Assembly (NCBI RefSeq): GCF_020873895.1
Contig: NZ_JAHWGT010000006.1
Coordinates: 185,928 to 249,927, forward strand
Length of the DNA stretch: 64,000 bases
Direction: 5' to 3'
Source of the DNA: Streptomyces sp. DH12
GTDB taxonomy: Bacteria > Actinomycetota > Actinomycetes > Streptomycetales > Streptomycetaceae
Shown: positions 18,704 to 28,883 of the stretch, one piece after another
How the letters are laid out: each line of letters opens with the position of its first letter
How positions within the stretch are numbered: position 1 is the stretch's first letter
Notes under the pieces: generated by a model
What the model saw: the letters and a program-made list of their open reading frames with translations, nothing else
What the model was told of the DNA's origin: nothing
Databases searched by the model: none
Translations under genes and position numbers: made by a program

Positions 18704-19747
18704 ATGAACATTCCTACGAGGAAGGTACGGCCGCCCCACGTGAGGGACACGAAAGAGAGCCGGCTGCTCCTGGCGCTGCTCGTCGCCGTGGCGTTCGCCC
18801 TGATCACGGTCGACATCCGCGGCGGGCAGGAATCACCGGTCGACGGAGCCCGGCGGGCCGCCGCCACCGTGTTCGGTCCGGTCGAGAACGGCGTCGCGTC
18901 CGCCGTCGACCCGATCGGCAACGCCATCGGGGCCGTACGCGACTCGGGCGAGCGCCACAGCCGCATCGCACGACTGGAGCGGGAGAACGCCGAGCTGAAG
19001 GCGAGACTCGGCAGCGACGACCGCAACCGCAACCGGGTCCGGGAGCTCGACACCCTGCTGCGCACGGCCGGCGCCGGCCAGTACGGCATCAAGGCGGCCG
19101 AGGTCATCGCCATAGGAGCCGCGCAGGGCTTCTCCTGGACGGTCACCATCGACGCCGGCTCCCACGACGGCATCCGCCGCGACATGACCGTCATCAACGG
19201 CGACGGCCTCGTCGGACGCGTCACCACCGTCGGCCCCTCCACCTCCACCGTGCTCCTCGCCAACGACCCCGACTTCACCGTCGGCACCCGCATAGAGCGC
19301 ACCAACGAGCTGGGCTTCGCCACCGGCCAGGGCGAGCGCCCGCTCTCCGTGCAGCTCCTCAACGGCAAGGCGAAGGTGCGGCCCGGCGACCGGCTCGTCA
19401 CCTTCGGTTCGCAGGCCGACCGGCCGTTCGTCCCCGGCGTCCCGGTCGGCGAGGTCATCCGCGTCGACCCGTCCAGCGGCGACCTGACCCGCCGGCTCTT
19501 CGTCCGCTCCTACGCCGCGTTCAGCCGCCTCGACATCGTCGGCGTGGTCGTCCAGCCGCCGCGCACCGACCCGCGCGACACGGTCCTGCCCGCCAAGCCG
19601 AAGCCGGCCCCGACCGTCACCGTCACGGTCACCCCCTCCCCGGACGCGGAGGCCGCCGAGGGCGACCGGCCGCAGGGGGAGCGGGAAGGGCAGGCGGAGG
19701 CGCAGCCCGGCGTCACCGGCCGCACCGACGAGCAGGAGCAGGAGTAG
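18704..19747 (+). CDS. mreC: Rod-shape-determining protein MreC
   Basis: A 347-aa bitopic protein. A short cytoplasmic N-terminus is followed by one helix (RLLLALLVAVAFALITV), a coiled-coil with SRIARLERENAELKARL, and the double beta-barrel extracytoplasmic domain with SWTVTIDAGSHDGIRRDMTVI and GLVGRVTTVGPSTSTVLL. It links MreB to the wall synthases. The C-terminal 60 residues are a PKPAPTVTVTVTPSPD low-complexity tail. The start is uncertain: ATG 18704 lacks a Shine-Dalgarno sequence, and a GTG at 18740 is an alternative that still retains the helix. Confidence 0.93.
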   Translation: MNIPTRKVRPPHVRDTKESRLLLALLVAVAFALITVDIRGGQESPVDGARRAAATVFGPVENGVASAVDPIGNAIGAVRDSGERHSRIARLERENAELKARLGSDDRNRNRVRELDTLLRTAGAGQYGIKAAEVIAIGAAQGFSWTVTIDAGSHDGIRRDMTVINGDGLVGRVTTVGPSTSTVLLANDPDFTVGTRIERTNELGFATGQGERPLSVQLLNGKAKVRPGDRLVTFGSQADRPFVPGVPVGEVIRVDPSSGDLTRRLFVRSYAAFSRLDIVGVVVQPPRTDPRDTVLPAKPKPAPTVTVTVTPSPDAEAAEGDRPQGEREGQAEAQPGVTGRTDEQEQE

Positions 19748-19751
19748 TCCC

Positions 19752-20432
19752 ATGCGCTTCAACCGGATCCTGCTCTCCAGCACCCTCGTCGTCGTCGCCC
19801 TCGTGGTGCAGGTCTCCGTCCTGGCGCGCCTCCAGCTGCCCGGCGCCGTACCCGACCTGGTCCTGCTGACCGTCCTCGCCCTGTCCCTGGTGTACGGGCA
19901 CGTCAGCGGCGCGCTCATCGGCTTCGGCGCGGGCCTCCTCGCCGACCTGGCCCCGCCCGCCGACCACGCCGTCGGCCGCTACGCCCTCGTGCTCTGCGTC
20001 ATCGGCTACGTCGCCGGCCTCACCAAGCCGGAGAACGGCCAGCCCCGGTCCGCCGCCGGCCCCATGGTCATGGTCGTCGCCGCCGCCGTCGGCTCGACGC
20101 TGCTTTACGCGGGCGTCGGCGCGCTCGTCGGCGACACCGGGGCGCGCCACGTCGGCCTCGTCTCGCTGATCCTCACCGCCGTCGTCTACGACCTGCTGCT
20201 CGCCCCGTTCACCGTGCCGTGGATCATGGCGCTCGCCCGGAAGGCCGACAACGATCCGCTCGCCGAGGCGACCGGCACCGCCGGCGACGTCACCTCCGGC
20301 TGGATCGCCTCCGGCACCGGGCTGCACGTCGGCGACCGGCGCGGCGGCGGACTGCGCGGCGGGCTGCGGACCCGGGCCGCCCGGAGCAGAGCGGCCCGCG
20401 CGGCCCGCATCAAGGGGGTCAGGCGCCGGTGA
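19752..20432 (+). CDS. mreD: Rod-shape-determining protein MreD
   Basis: A 226-aa polytopic protein with five to six hydrophobic segments in the first 165 residues (for example RILLSSTLVVVALVVQVSVL) and the MreD motif FGAGLLADLAPP. A 60-residue arginine-rich cytoplasmic tail (GGGLRGGLRTRAARSRAARAARIKGVRRR in parts) is an actinobacterial addition. It starts 4 nt after mreC, so translation is coupled. It acts with MreC in the elongation/spore-wall complex. Confidence 0.93.
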   Translation: MRFNRILLSSTLVVVALVVQVSVLARLQLPGAVPDLVLLTVLALSLVYGHVSGALIGFGAGLLADLAPPADHAVGRYALVLCVIGYVAGLTKPENGQPRSAAGPMVMVVAAAVGSTLLYAGVGALVGDTGARHVGLVSLILTAVVYDLLLAPFTVPWIMALARKADNDPLAEATGTAGDVTSGWIASGTGLHVGDRRGGGLRGGLRTRAARSRAARAARIKGVRRR

Positions 20433-20499
20433 GGCCGGGCGGAGCGGTCCGGACGGCACCGGCGACCCGTACGCGTCGACACACCCAGGGGAGGGAGTC

Positions 20500-22689
20500 A
20501 TGAGCAACATCCCGGAGACGGGCCGCACCCAGCGCGTCCAGATCCGCCTCGTCGTCATCCAGGTCCTCGTCTTCTCCCTCCTCCTCACCCTCCTCGGCCG
20601 GCTGTGGTACCTCCAGATCCGGCAGGGCAAGGAGTACACCGACGAGGCGCGCAACAACCACGTCCAGCAGGTCGTGCAGCCCGCCGTCCGCGGCTCCATC
20701 CTCGACGCCCGCGGCGTGCCCCTCGCCGACAACGAGACCCGCCTCGTGGTCTCCGCGTCCCGCACCGAGCTGATGAAGATGAAGGACGACGGCAAGGCCG
20801 TCCTCACCCGGCTCGCGGGCGTCCTGCACATGAAGCCCAAGGAGGTCATGGACAAGATCCGCCTCTGCGACTCCAAGACCCCCCAGCCCTGCTGGAACGG
20901 CTCGCCCTTCCAGCCCATCCCCGTCACCGACAAGGCCACCACCCAGCAGGCCCTGCAGATCCGCGAACGCGCCGAGGACTTCCCCGGCATCACCGCGGAG
21001 CCCACCGCCGTACGCCGCTACCCGGCCCCCGGCAAGGCCCGCACCGCGCAGGTCCTCGGCTACCTCTCGCCCGTCACCGACGAGGAGATCGAGGAGGCCA
21101 AGGACAGCGACTCGCCGTTCCTCCGCTCCGACCAGGTCGGCCGCTCCGGCCTGGAGCGCACGTACGACAAGGCCCTGCGCGGCAAGGCCGGCGTCACCCG
21201 CTACGAGGTCGACAACCTCGGCCGGGTCCTCGGCGAGGCGGAGAGCGACCCCGGCCGGCCCGGCTCCACCGTCGTCACCAGCATCGACGCACGCGTCCAG
21301 GCCGTCGCCGAGTACGAGCTCCACCAGGCGATGGAGACCGTCCGCAAGGAGACCGACCGGGTCACCGGCCGCCCCTACGAGGCCGACGCGGGCGCCGTCG
21401 TCGTCATGGAGTCCAAGACCGGCCGCGTCGTCGCGATGGCCTCCCAGCCCGACTACGACCCCAACGCCTGGGTCGGCGGCATCTCCGGCAAGGAGTACGC
21501 CCGACTCACCGGCAAGAACTCCAACTACCCGCTGCTCAACCGGGCCATCCAGGGGCAGGCGCCCGCCGGCTCCATCTTCAAGGTGGTCTCGGCGAGCGCG
21601 GCGGTACGCGCCGGCTACCCCTTCGACGGCCGCTACAACTGCAGCAGCTCCTACAGCCTCGGCGGCCGCAGCTTCGCCAACTTCGAGTCCAAGGGCCACG
21701 GCCCCATCACCCTCGGCGACGCCCTGAAGTTCTCCTGCAACACCGTCTTCTACGCCCTCGGCCACCAGGAGTGGCAGAAGGACGGCGGCCTCAAGCCGAA
21801 GAAGGACGCCCACGACTGGTTCTACCGCACCGCACACGACTTCGGCCTCGGCTCCGAGACCGGCATCGACCTCCCCAACGAGGTCACCGGCCGCATCCCC
21901 GACCGCCAGTGGAAGCAGCGGTTCTGGCAGGCCAACAAGGACGCCTGGTGCCGGCAGGGCAAGAAGGGCGGTAGCTACGTCGAGCAGATCGCCTACGAGA
22001 ACTGCCTCGAGGGCAACCAGCTGAAGGCCTTCGACAGCATCAACTACGCCATCGGCCAGGGCGACGTCCTCGTCACCCCCATCCAGATGGCCACCGCCTA
22101 CGCCGCCATCAGCAACGGCGGCACCCTCTACGAACCCACCATCGGCAAGGCCGTGATCAGCCCCGACGGCAAGAGGATCGAGGAGATCACGCCCAAGCGC
22201 CGCGGCCGGCTCCCCGTGGACGCCCAGACCGTCAGCGACCTCGACAAGGGACTGCGCTCCGTCGTCGAACCCGGCGGCACCGCCGCCTGGCGGTTCGAGG
22301 GCTGGCCCCAGGACAAGATCCCCATGCGGGCCAAGACCGGCACCGCCCAGGTCTACGGCAAGCAGACGACCTCCTGGTTCGCCACCTACACCGACGAGTT
22401 CACCATCGTCATGACGATCTCCCAGGGCGGCACCGGCTCCGGCGCCTCAGGACCCGCCGTCCGCAACATCTACGACGCCCTCTACGGCCTCGACGACGCG
22501 GGCAACCAGGACCTCAAGCGCGCCCTGCTGCCCACCCCGCAGAAGACCCTGCCGAAGATCCAGCCCGACGGCTCCATCGACGCCCCCGCCGTCAAGCCGT
22601 ACGACCCGGAGGCGCAGAAGCCCAAGGACGGCGAGGGCACGGACGACGCACAGCAGGGCCTCGCCGGCCCACCGGTCTGGAGGGACTGA
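20500..22689 (+). CDS. Class B penicillin-binding protein 2 (peptidoglycan transpeptidase)
   Basis: A 729-aa protein with one N-terminal helix (VVIQVLVFSLLLTLLGRLWYL), a PBP dimerisation domain at about 55-300, and a transpeptidase domain. Active-site motifs are Ser358-x-x-Lys361 (AGSIFK), Ser412-Cys-Asn414, and Lys612-Thr-Gly614. It cross-links peptidoglycan together with the SEDS polymerase RodA, whose gene follows after 8 nt. It contains a long transpeptidase insert (QEWQKDGGLKPKKDAHDW and onward) usual in actinobacterial members. It belongs to the mre sporulation cluster. Confidence 0.96.
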   Translation: MSNIPETGRTQRVQIRLVVIQVLVFSLLLTLLGRLWYLQIRQGKEYTDEARNNHVQQVVQPAVRGSILDARGVPLADNETRLVVSASRTELMKMKDDGKAVLTRLAGVLHMKPKEVMDKIRLCDSKTPQPCWNGSPFQPIPVTDKATTQQALQIRERAEDFPGITAEPTAVRRYPAPGKARTAQVLGYLSPVTDEEIEEAKDSDSPFLRSDQVGRSGLERTYDKALRGKAGVTRYEVDNLGRVLGEAESDPGRPGSTVVTSIDARVQAVAEYELHQAMETVRKETDRVTGRPYEADAGAVVVMESKTGRVVAMASQPDYDPNAWVGGISGKEYARLTGKNSNYPLLNRAIQGQAPAGSIFKVVSASAAVRAGYPFDGRYNCSSSYSLGGRSFANFESKGHGPITLGDALKFSCNTVFYALGHQEWQKDGGLKPKKDAHDWFYRTAHDFGLGSETGIDLPNEVTGRIPDRQWKQRFWQANKDAWCRQGKKGGSYVEQIAYENCLEGNQLKAFDSINYAIGQGDVLVTPIQMATAYAAISNGGTLYEPTIGKAVISPDGKRIEEITPKRRGRLPVDAQTVSDLDKGLRSVVEPGGTAAWRFEGWPQDKIPMRAKTGTAQVYGKQTTSWFATYTDEFTIVMTISQGGTGSGASGPAVRNIYDALYGLDDAGNQDLKRALLPTPQKTLPKIQPDGSIDAPAVKPYDPEAQKPKDGEGTDDAQQGLAGPPVWRD

Positions 22690-22697
22690 GCGCCACC

Positions 22698-23900
22698 ATG
22701 CCCGGAACCAACACCTTCTCCGTCCCCCGCTACGCACCCGAGCGCGGCGGGCTGTGGGCCCGGCTCACCGCCCGCGACTCCCTCGTGCGCCGGCTCGACT
22801 GGCCGCTGCTCTTCTCCTCGCTCGCCCTGTCCCTGCTCGGCGCGCTCCTCGTGTGGTCCGCCACCCGCAACCGCACCCAGCTGAACGGGGGCGACCCGTA
22901 CTCGTTCCTCTTCAAGCACCTGCTCAACACCAGCATCGGCTTCGCGCTGATGGTGGGCACGATCTGGCTCGGCCACCGCACCCTGCGCGGGGCCGTCCCC
23001 TTCCTGTACGGCATCTCCGTGGTGCTGGTGCTGCTCGTCCTCACCCCGCTCGGCGCGACCATCAACGGCGCCCACGCGTGGATCGTCCTCGGCGGCGGCT
23101 TCTCCCTCCAGCCCTCCGAGTTCGTCAAGGTGACGATCATCCTCGGCATGGCGATGCTCCTCGCGGCCCGCGTCGACGCCGGCGACCAGCTCCACCCCGA
23201 CCACCGCACCGTCGCCAAGTCCCTGCTCATCGCCGCCCTGCCCATGGCCATCGTGATGCTCATGCCGGACCTCGGCTCGGTCATGGTGATGGTGGTGATC
23301 GTCCTCGGCGTGCTCCTCGCCTCCGGCGCCTCCAACCGCTGGGTCCTCGGCCTCGTCGGCGCCGGGGTGGCCGGCGCCGTCCTCGTCGCCGCGCTCGGCG
23401 TCCTCGACGAGTACCAGATCAACCGCTTCGCCGCCTTCGCCAACCCCGAGCTCGACCCCGCCGGCGTCGGCTACAACACCAACCAGGCCCGCATCGCGAT
23501 CGGCTCCGGCGGCCTGTACGGCGCCGGCCTCTTCAACGGCCACCAGACGACCGGCCAGTTCGTCCCCGAGCAGCAGACCGACTTCATCTTCACCGTCGCC
23601 GGCGAGGAGCTCGGCTTCCTCGGCGCCGGCGTGATCATCGCCCTGCTCGGCGTGGTCCTCTGGCGGGCCTGCCGCATCGCCCGGGAGACGACCGAGCTGT
23701 ACGGCACCATCGTCGCCGCCGGCATCATCGCCTGGTTCGCGTTCCAGTCCTTCGAGAACATCGGCATGACCCTCGGCATCATGCCGGTCGCGGGCCTGCC
23801 GCTGCCGTTCGTGTCGTACGGCGGCTCGTCGATGTTCGCCGTCTGGGTGGCGGTCGGACTGCTCCAGTCGATCCGGGTGCAGCGGCCACTGGCCGCCTAG
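22698..23900 (+). CDS. rodA: SEDS-family peptidoglycan polymerase RodA (Sfr-like)
   Basis: A 400-aa protein with about ten transmembrane helices. SEDS motifs include INGAHAWI, LQPSEFVK (the conserved Glu region) and GLPLPFVSYGGSS near the C-terminus. It polymerises lipid II glycan strands in partnership with the upstream PBP2. Position after mreBCD-pbp2 identifies it as the rod/spore-wall member rather than FtsW. The stop at 23900 is followed by a 96-bp spacer. Confidence 0.96.
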   Translation: MPGTNTFSVPRYAPERGGLWARLTARDSLVRRLDWPLLFSSLALSLLGALLVWSATRNRTQLNGGDPYSFLFKHLLNTSIGFALMVGTIWLGHRTLRGAVPFLYGISVVLVLLVLTPLGATINGAHAWIVLGGGFSLQPSEFVKVTIILGMAMLLAARVDAGDQLHPDHRTVAKSLLIAALPMAIVMLMPDLGSVMVMVVIVLGVLLASGASNRWVLGLVGAGVAGAVLVAALGVLDEYQINRFAAFANPELDPAGVGYNTNQARIAIGSGGLYGAGLFNGHQTTGQFVPEQQTDFIFTVAGEELGFLGAGVIIALLGVVLWRACRIARETTELYGTIVAAGIIAWFAFQSFENIGMTLGIMPVAGLPLPFVSYGGSSMFAVWVAVGLLQSIRVQRPLAA

Positions 23901-23996
23901 CGCCGCCCCACTCCCGCCCCACGCCCGCCCCGCCCTCCCGCCCCGCCCGCCGCCCGGGGCCGCATGGCCGGGCCGTTCCGGGGCACCTGGAAGGGC

Positions 23997-25511
23997 ATGG
24001 TGGCGGATGCGAAGCGCGAGATCGAGCGGAAGTACGAAGCCGACCCCGGCACGCGGCTGCCGGACCTCACCGCGGTCCGGGGCGTCGCGGCCGTCCTCGA
24101 CCGGGGCGTCGCCGAGCTGGACGCCGTCTACTACGACACCGAGGACCTCCGCCTCGCCGCGGCCTCCGTCACCCTGCGCCGCCGCACCGGCGGCGCCGAC
24201 GCCGGCTGGCACCTGAAGCTGCCGGTCGCCCCCGGCGTCCGCGACGAGGTGCACGCCCCGCTGGCGGACGAGGTCCCGCGCGACCTCGCCGGCCTCGTAC
24301 GGGCCCGCACCCGCGGCGCCCCGCTCGTCCCCCTCGTACGGCTCCGCTCCCGCCGCGACGTGCGCCACCTCGTCGACGACCGCGGCGAGCTGCTCGCCGA
24401 GGCGAGCACCGACACCGTCCGCGCCGAACGCCTCAATGGCGGCGGGGGCGGCGACGCCACGGCCGAGTGGACCGAGATCGAGGTGGAGCTCGCCGACGGC
24501 GCCGACCCCGCCTTCCTCGACGCCGTCGACAAGCGGCTGCGCAAGAAGGGGCTGGCCCCCTCCGGCGCCGCCTCCAAGCTCGCCAAGGCGCTCGACCACA
24601 CCGGACGGCGACCGCCCCGCGCCCCGGAGCCCGACGGCACCGCCGGCGGCCACCTCCTGGCCCACCTGCGCGAACAGGCCGACCGGCTCGCCGCCCACGA
24701 CGCCGCGGTCCGCCGGGACCTGCCCGACTCCGTCCACCAGATGCGCGTCGCCACCCGCCGTCTGCGCAGCGCCTTCCGCAGCTACCGCAAGCTCCTGGAC
24801 CGGTCCGCGACCGACCCGGTCGCCGCCGAGCTGAAGTGGCTCGCCCGCGAACTGGGCGCCGACCGCGACCAGGAGGTCCTCACCGAACGCCTCACCTCCC
24901 ACGTCGACGCCGTCCCCGTCACGCTGCTCCTGGGACCGGTCCGCGCCCGGCTGCGCGCCTGGTCGGCCGCCGGCCGCGCCCGGGTCCGTGCCCGCACCCT
25001 CGCCGCCCTCGACGGCGAGCGGTACACCGCGCTCCTGGACGCCCTCGACGCCCTCCTCGCCGACCCGCCCCTGCGCCCGGCCGCGGCGGGGCCCGCCGAC
25101 GAGGTGCTGCCCGCGGCGGTCCTGCGCGAGTACGACCGGATGGCCACCCGCGTCGACCGCGCGCTCGGCCTGCCGCCCGGCCCGGACCGGGATCTCGCCC
25201 TGCACGAGGCCCGCAAGGCCGCCAAACGCGTCCGGTACGCCGCGGAGGCCGCCGCGCCCGTGCTCGGCAAGCGCGGCAAGCGGTTCACCAAGGGCGTGAA
25301 GACCGTGCAGAAGGTCCTCGGCGAGCACCAGGACAGCGTCGTCGCCCGCGACGCCCTGCGCGACCTGGCGATCCAGGCCCACGGGGCCGGCGAGACGGCC
25401 TTCACCTGGGGCCTGCTCCACGGCCGGGAGGAAGCCCGCGCGGACGCCTGCGAACGGCGGCTGCCGCGGGTGTGGGCGGAGGTCGAGGCGGGGAAACCGC
25501 GACGGCTCTGA
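23997..25511 (+). CDS. CYTH-CHAD domain protein
   Basis: A 504-aa protein. The start MVADAKREIERKYE carries the ExExK motif (EIERK) of the CYTH triphosphate-tunnel fold, residues about 1-200. The CHAD domain follows at about 220-500, with VHQMRVATRRLRSAFRSYRKLL and HEARKAAKRVRYAAEA, its conserved His/Arg/Lys helices. Such proteins bind or hydrolyse inorganic polyphosphate or triphosphates. GGAAGGG at 23989-23995 lies just before ATG 23997 (GTG 24000 is also possible); an upstream ATG at 23964 is less well supported. There are no obvious partners in the neighbourhood. Confidence 0.88.
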   Translation: MVADAKREIERKYEADPGTRLPDLTAVRGVAAVLDRGVAELDAVYYDTEDLRLAAASVTLRRRTGGADAGWHLKLPVAPGVRDEVHAPLADEVPRDLAGLVRARTRGAPLVPLVRLRSRRDVRHLVDDRGELLAEASTDTVRAERLNGGGGGDATAEWTEIEVELADGADPAFLDAVDKRLRKKGLAPSGAASKLAKALDHTGRRPPRAPEPDGTAGGHLLAHLREQADRLAAHDAAVRRDLPDSVHQMRVATRRLRSAFRSYRKLLDRSATDPVAAELKWLARELGADRDQEVLTERLTSHVDAVPVTLLLGPVRARLRAWSAAGRARVRARTLAALDGERYTALLDALDALLADPPLRPAAAGPADEVLPAAVLREYDRMATRVDRALGLPPGPDRDLALHEARKAAKRVRYAAEAAAPVLGKRGKRFTKGVKTVQKVLGEHQDSVVARDALRDLAIQAHGAGETAFTWGLLHGREEARADACERRLPRVWAEVEAGKPRRL

Positions 25512-25571
25512 CCGCCGGCGGGCCGGGGTACGCTTGAGAGTCGCCCCCCTGCCCGCTCATGAAGGTCTCTG

Positions 25572-27494
<1,923 letters not shown>

Positions 27495-27827
27495 GCGCCT
27501 GACGCCGTGCCGGCGTCCTGAGGACCGGACGCCTCGACGTCCGTGCGACGGCCCGGCCGGGGGGAGCAGCCCCGGCCGGGCCGTCGGCGTACCGGGGCGC
27601 CCGCGGCGCCGGCGGCCGGGCCGGCGGGGCCGGCGGAGGTACGGCCTGGGGAACCCGGCGGAGTCACGGCGCGTACCCTGGGTAGGACAACGACCGCACC
27701 CGGCGTGGCGCCCGCATCCGAGATCTCCCCGCGACAGCGGGGGTGAGCCGGGCGGGACCCCCGGGGGCCGCCCGAATTTCGTGGGCGGCGCGCCACCGCG
27801 CCCGCCCCGCACCGAGGAGAAGAACCA
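27495..27827. other. Intergenic region with terminator and promoter-like element
   Basis: A 333-bp spacer within what is often an operon. It holds a strong hairpin at 27546-27586 and a -10-like TACCCT at 27674-27679, so the DUF2344 gene probably has its own promoter here. No gene seen. Confidence 0.55.
27546..27586 (+). terminator. Terminator after the radical SAM gene
   Basis: Arms 27546-27562 and 27570-27586 are exact 17-bp complements with a 7-nt loop. Confidence 0.8.
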
Positions 27828-28652
27828 CTGGGCAAGCGACAGCCCGAAGGCCCGCCGCCCGCACCGGCGGTGCAGCGCATCCGATTGCGCTACACCAAGC
27901 GCGGCCGCCTCCGGTTCACCAGCCACCGAGACTTCCAGCGCGCGTTCGAGCGCGCCCTGCGCCGCGCCGAGGTGCCCATGGCGTACTCGGCCGGCTTCAC
28001 GCCCCACCCCAAGGTGTCGTACGCGAACGCCGCCCCGACGGGTACCGGCTCCGAGGCCGAGTACCTGGAGATCGCGCTCACCGCGCACCGCGACCCCGTC
28101 ACGCTGCGGGAACTGCTCGACGCGTCGCTGCCCGACGGGCTCGACGTCGTCGACGCGGTGGAGGCCCGCACCTCCGGCCTCGCCGACCGGCTCACCGCCT
28201 CCGTGTGGGAGCTGCGGCTCGACGGGGTCGAGCCCGCGGACGCCGAACGGGCCGTCGCCGCGTTCCTCGCGGCCGACGCCGTCGAGGTCCAGCGCCGGAC
28301 GAAGAACGGCCTGCGCAGCTTCGACGCGCGTGCCGCCGTGGCGGGGCTCGAAGCCGTTCCCGCGGCCGGTGATAGGCCCGCGGACGGCCCCTGTGCGATA
28401 CTGCGGCTGGTTGTTCGGCACGTGACACCTGCCGTCCGACCCGACGACGTCCTGTCCGGTCTCCGAGCTGTGGCCGACCTGGCGCCGCCGGTCCCCGCAG
28501 CGGTGACCAGGCTGGCGCAGGGGCTCTTCGACGAGGAGTCCGGCACGGTGACCGACCCGCTCGCGCCCGACCGCGAGGCAGTCACGGCCGCCCCACCCAA
28601 GGCCGCCGGACCCGCCGTCGCGACGGCGCCGGAAGGTGCAGGTTCCGCGTAG
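27828..28652 (+). CDS. TIGR03936/DUF2344 radical-SAM-associated protein, likely CTG start
   Basis: A 274-aa protein, or 260 aa from GTG 27870. The core QRIRLRYTKRGRLRFTSHRDFQRAFERALRRAEVPMAYSAGFTPHPK, with its FTSHxD and GFxPHPK blocks, defines the family that accompanies the B12 radical SAM protein; function unknown. The GTG has no Shine-Dalgarno sequence, whereas an in-frame CTG at 27828 lies 8 nt after GAGGAG (27814-27819) and adds LGKRQPEGPPPAPA, resembling the N-terminus I recall for homologues. The C-terminal 35 residues are low-complexity. RNase E/G follows 231 nt downstream. Confidence 0.85.
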   Translation: MGKRQPEGPPPAPAVQRIRLRYTKRGRLRFTSHRDFQRAFERALRRAEVPMAYSAGFTPHPKVSYANAAPTGTGSEAEYLEIALTAHRDPVTLRELLDASLPDGLDVVDAVEARTSGLADRLTASVWELRLDGVEPADAERAVAAFLAADAVEVQRRTKNGLRSFDARAAVAGLEAVPAAGDRPADGPCAILRLVVRHVTPAVRPDDVLSGLRAVADLAPPVPAAVTRLAQGLFDEESGTVTDPLAPDREAVTAAPPKAAGPAVATAPEGAGSA

Positions 28653-28883
28653 GGGCTGTCGTCGAAGCGCGGCCCTGGTACTCGGGAGCCACCTGGGTCG
28701 GGCCGCGTACAGACACAGAAGACTTTCGCCAGGCCGTGCGCACAAGGCGTACGGAACCGGCGAGCCAGACATCAGCTCCCGTGCGGCGCCCGCGCCCCGG
28801 ACGGCGGCCACCGCGCATCGCGCGTGCCGCGGCCGGACCGGACACAGACGCGGCGCCCGGGAGCGTGACGGGAGAACCCCCGC

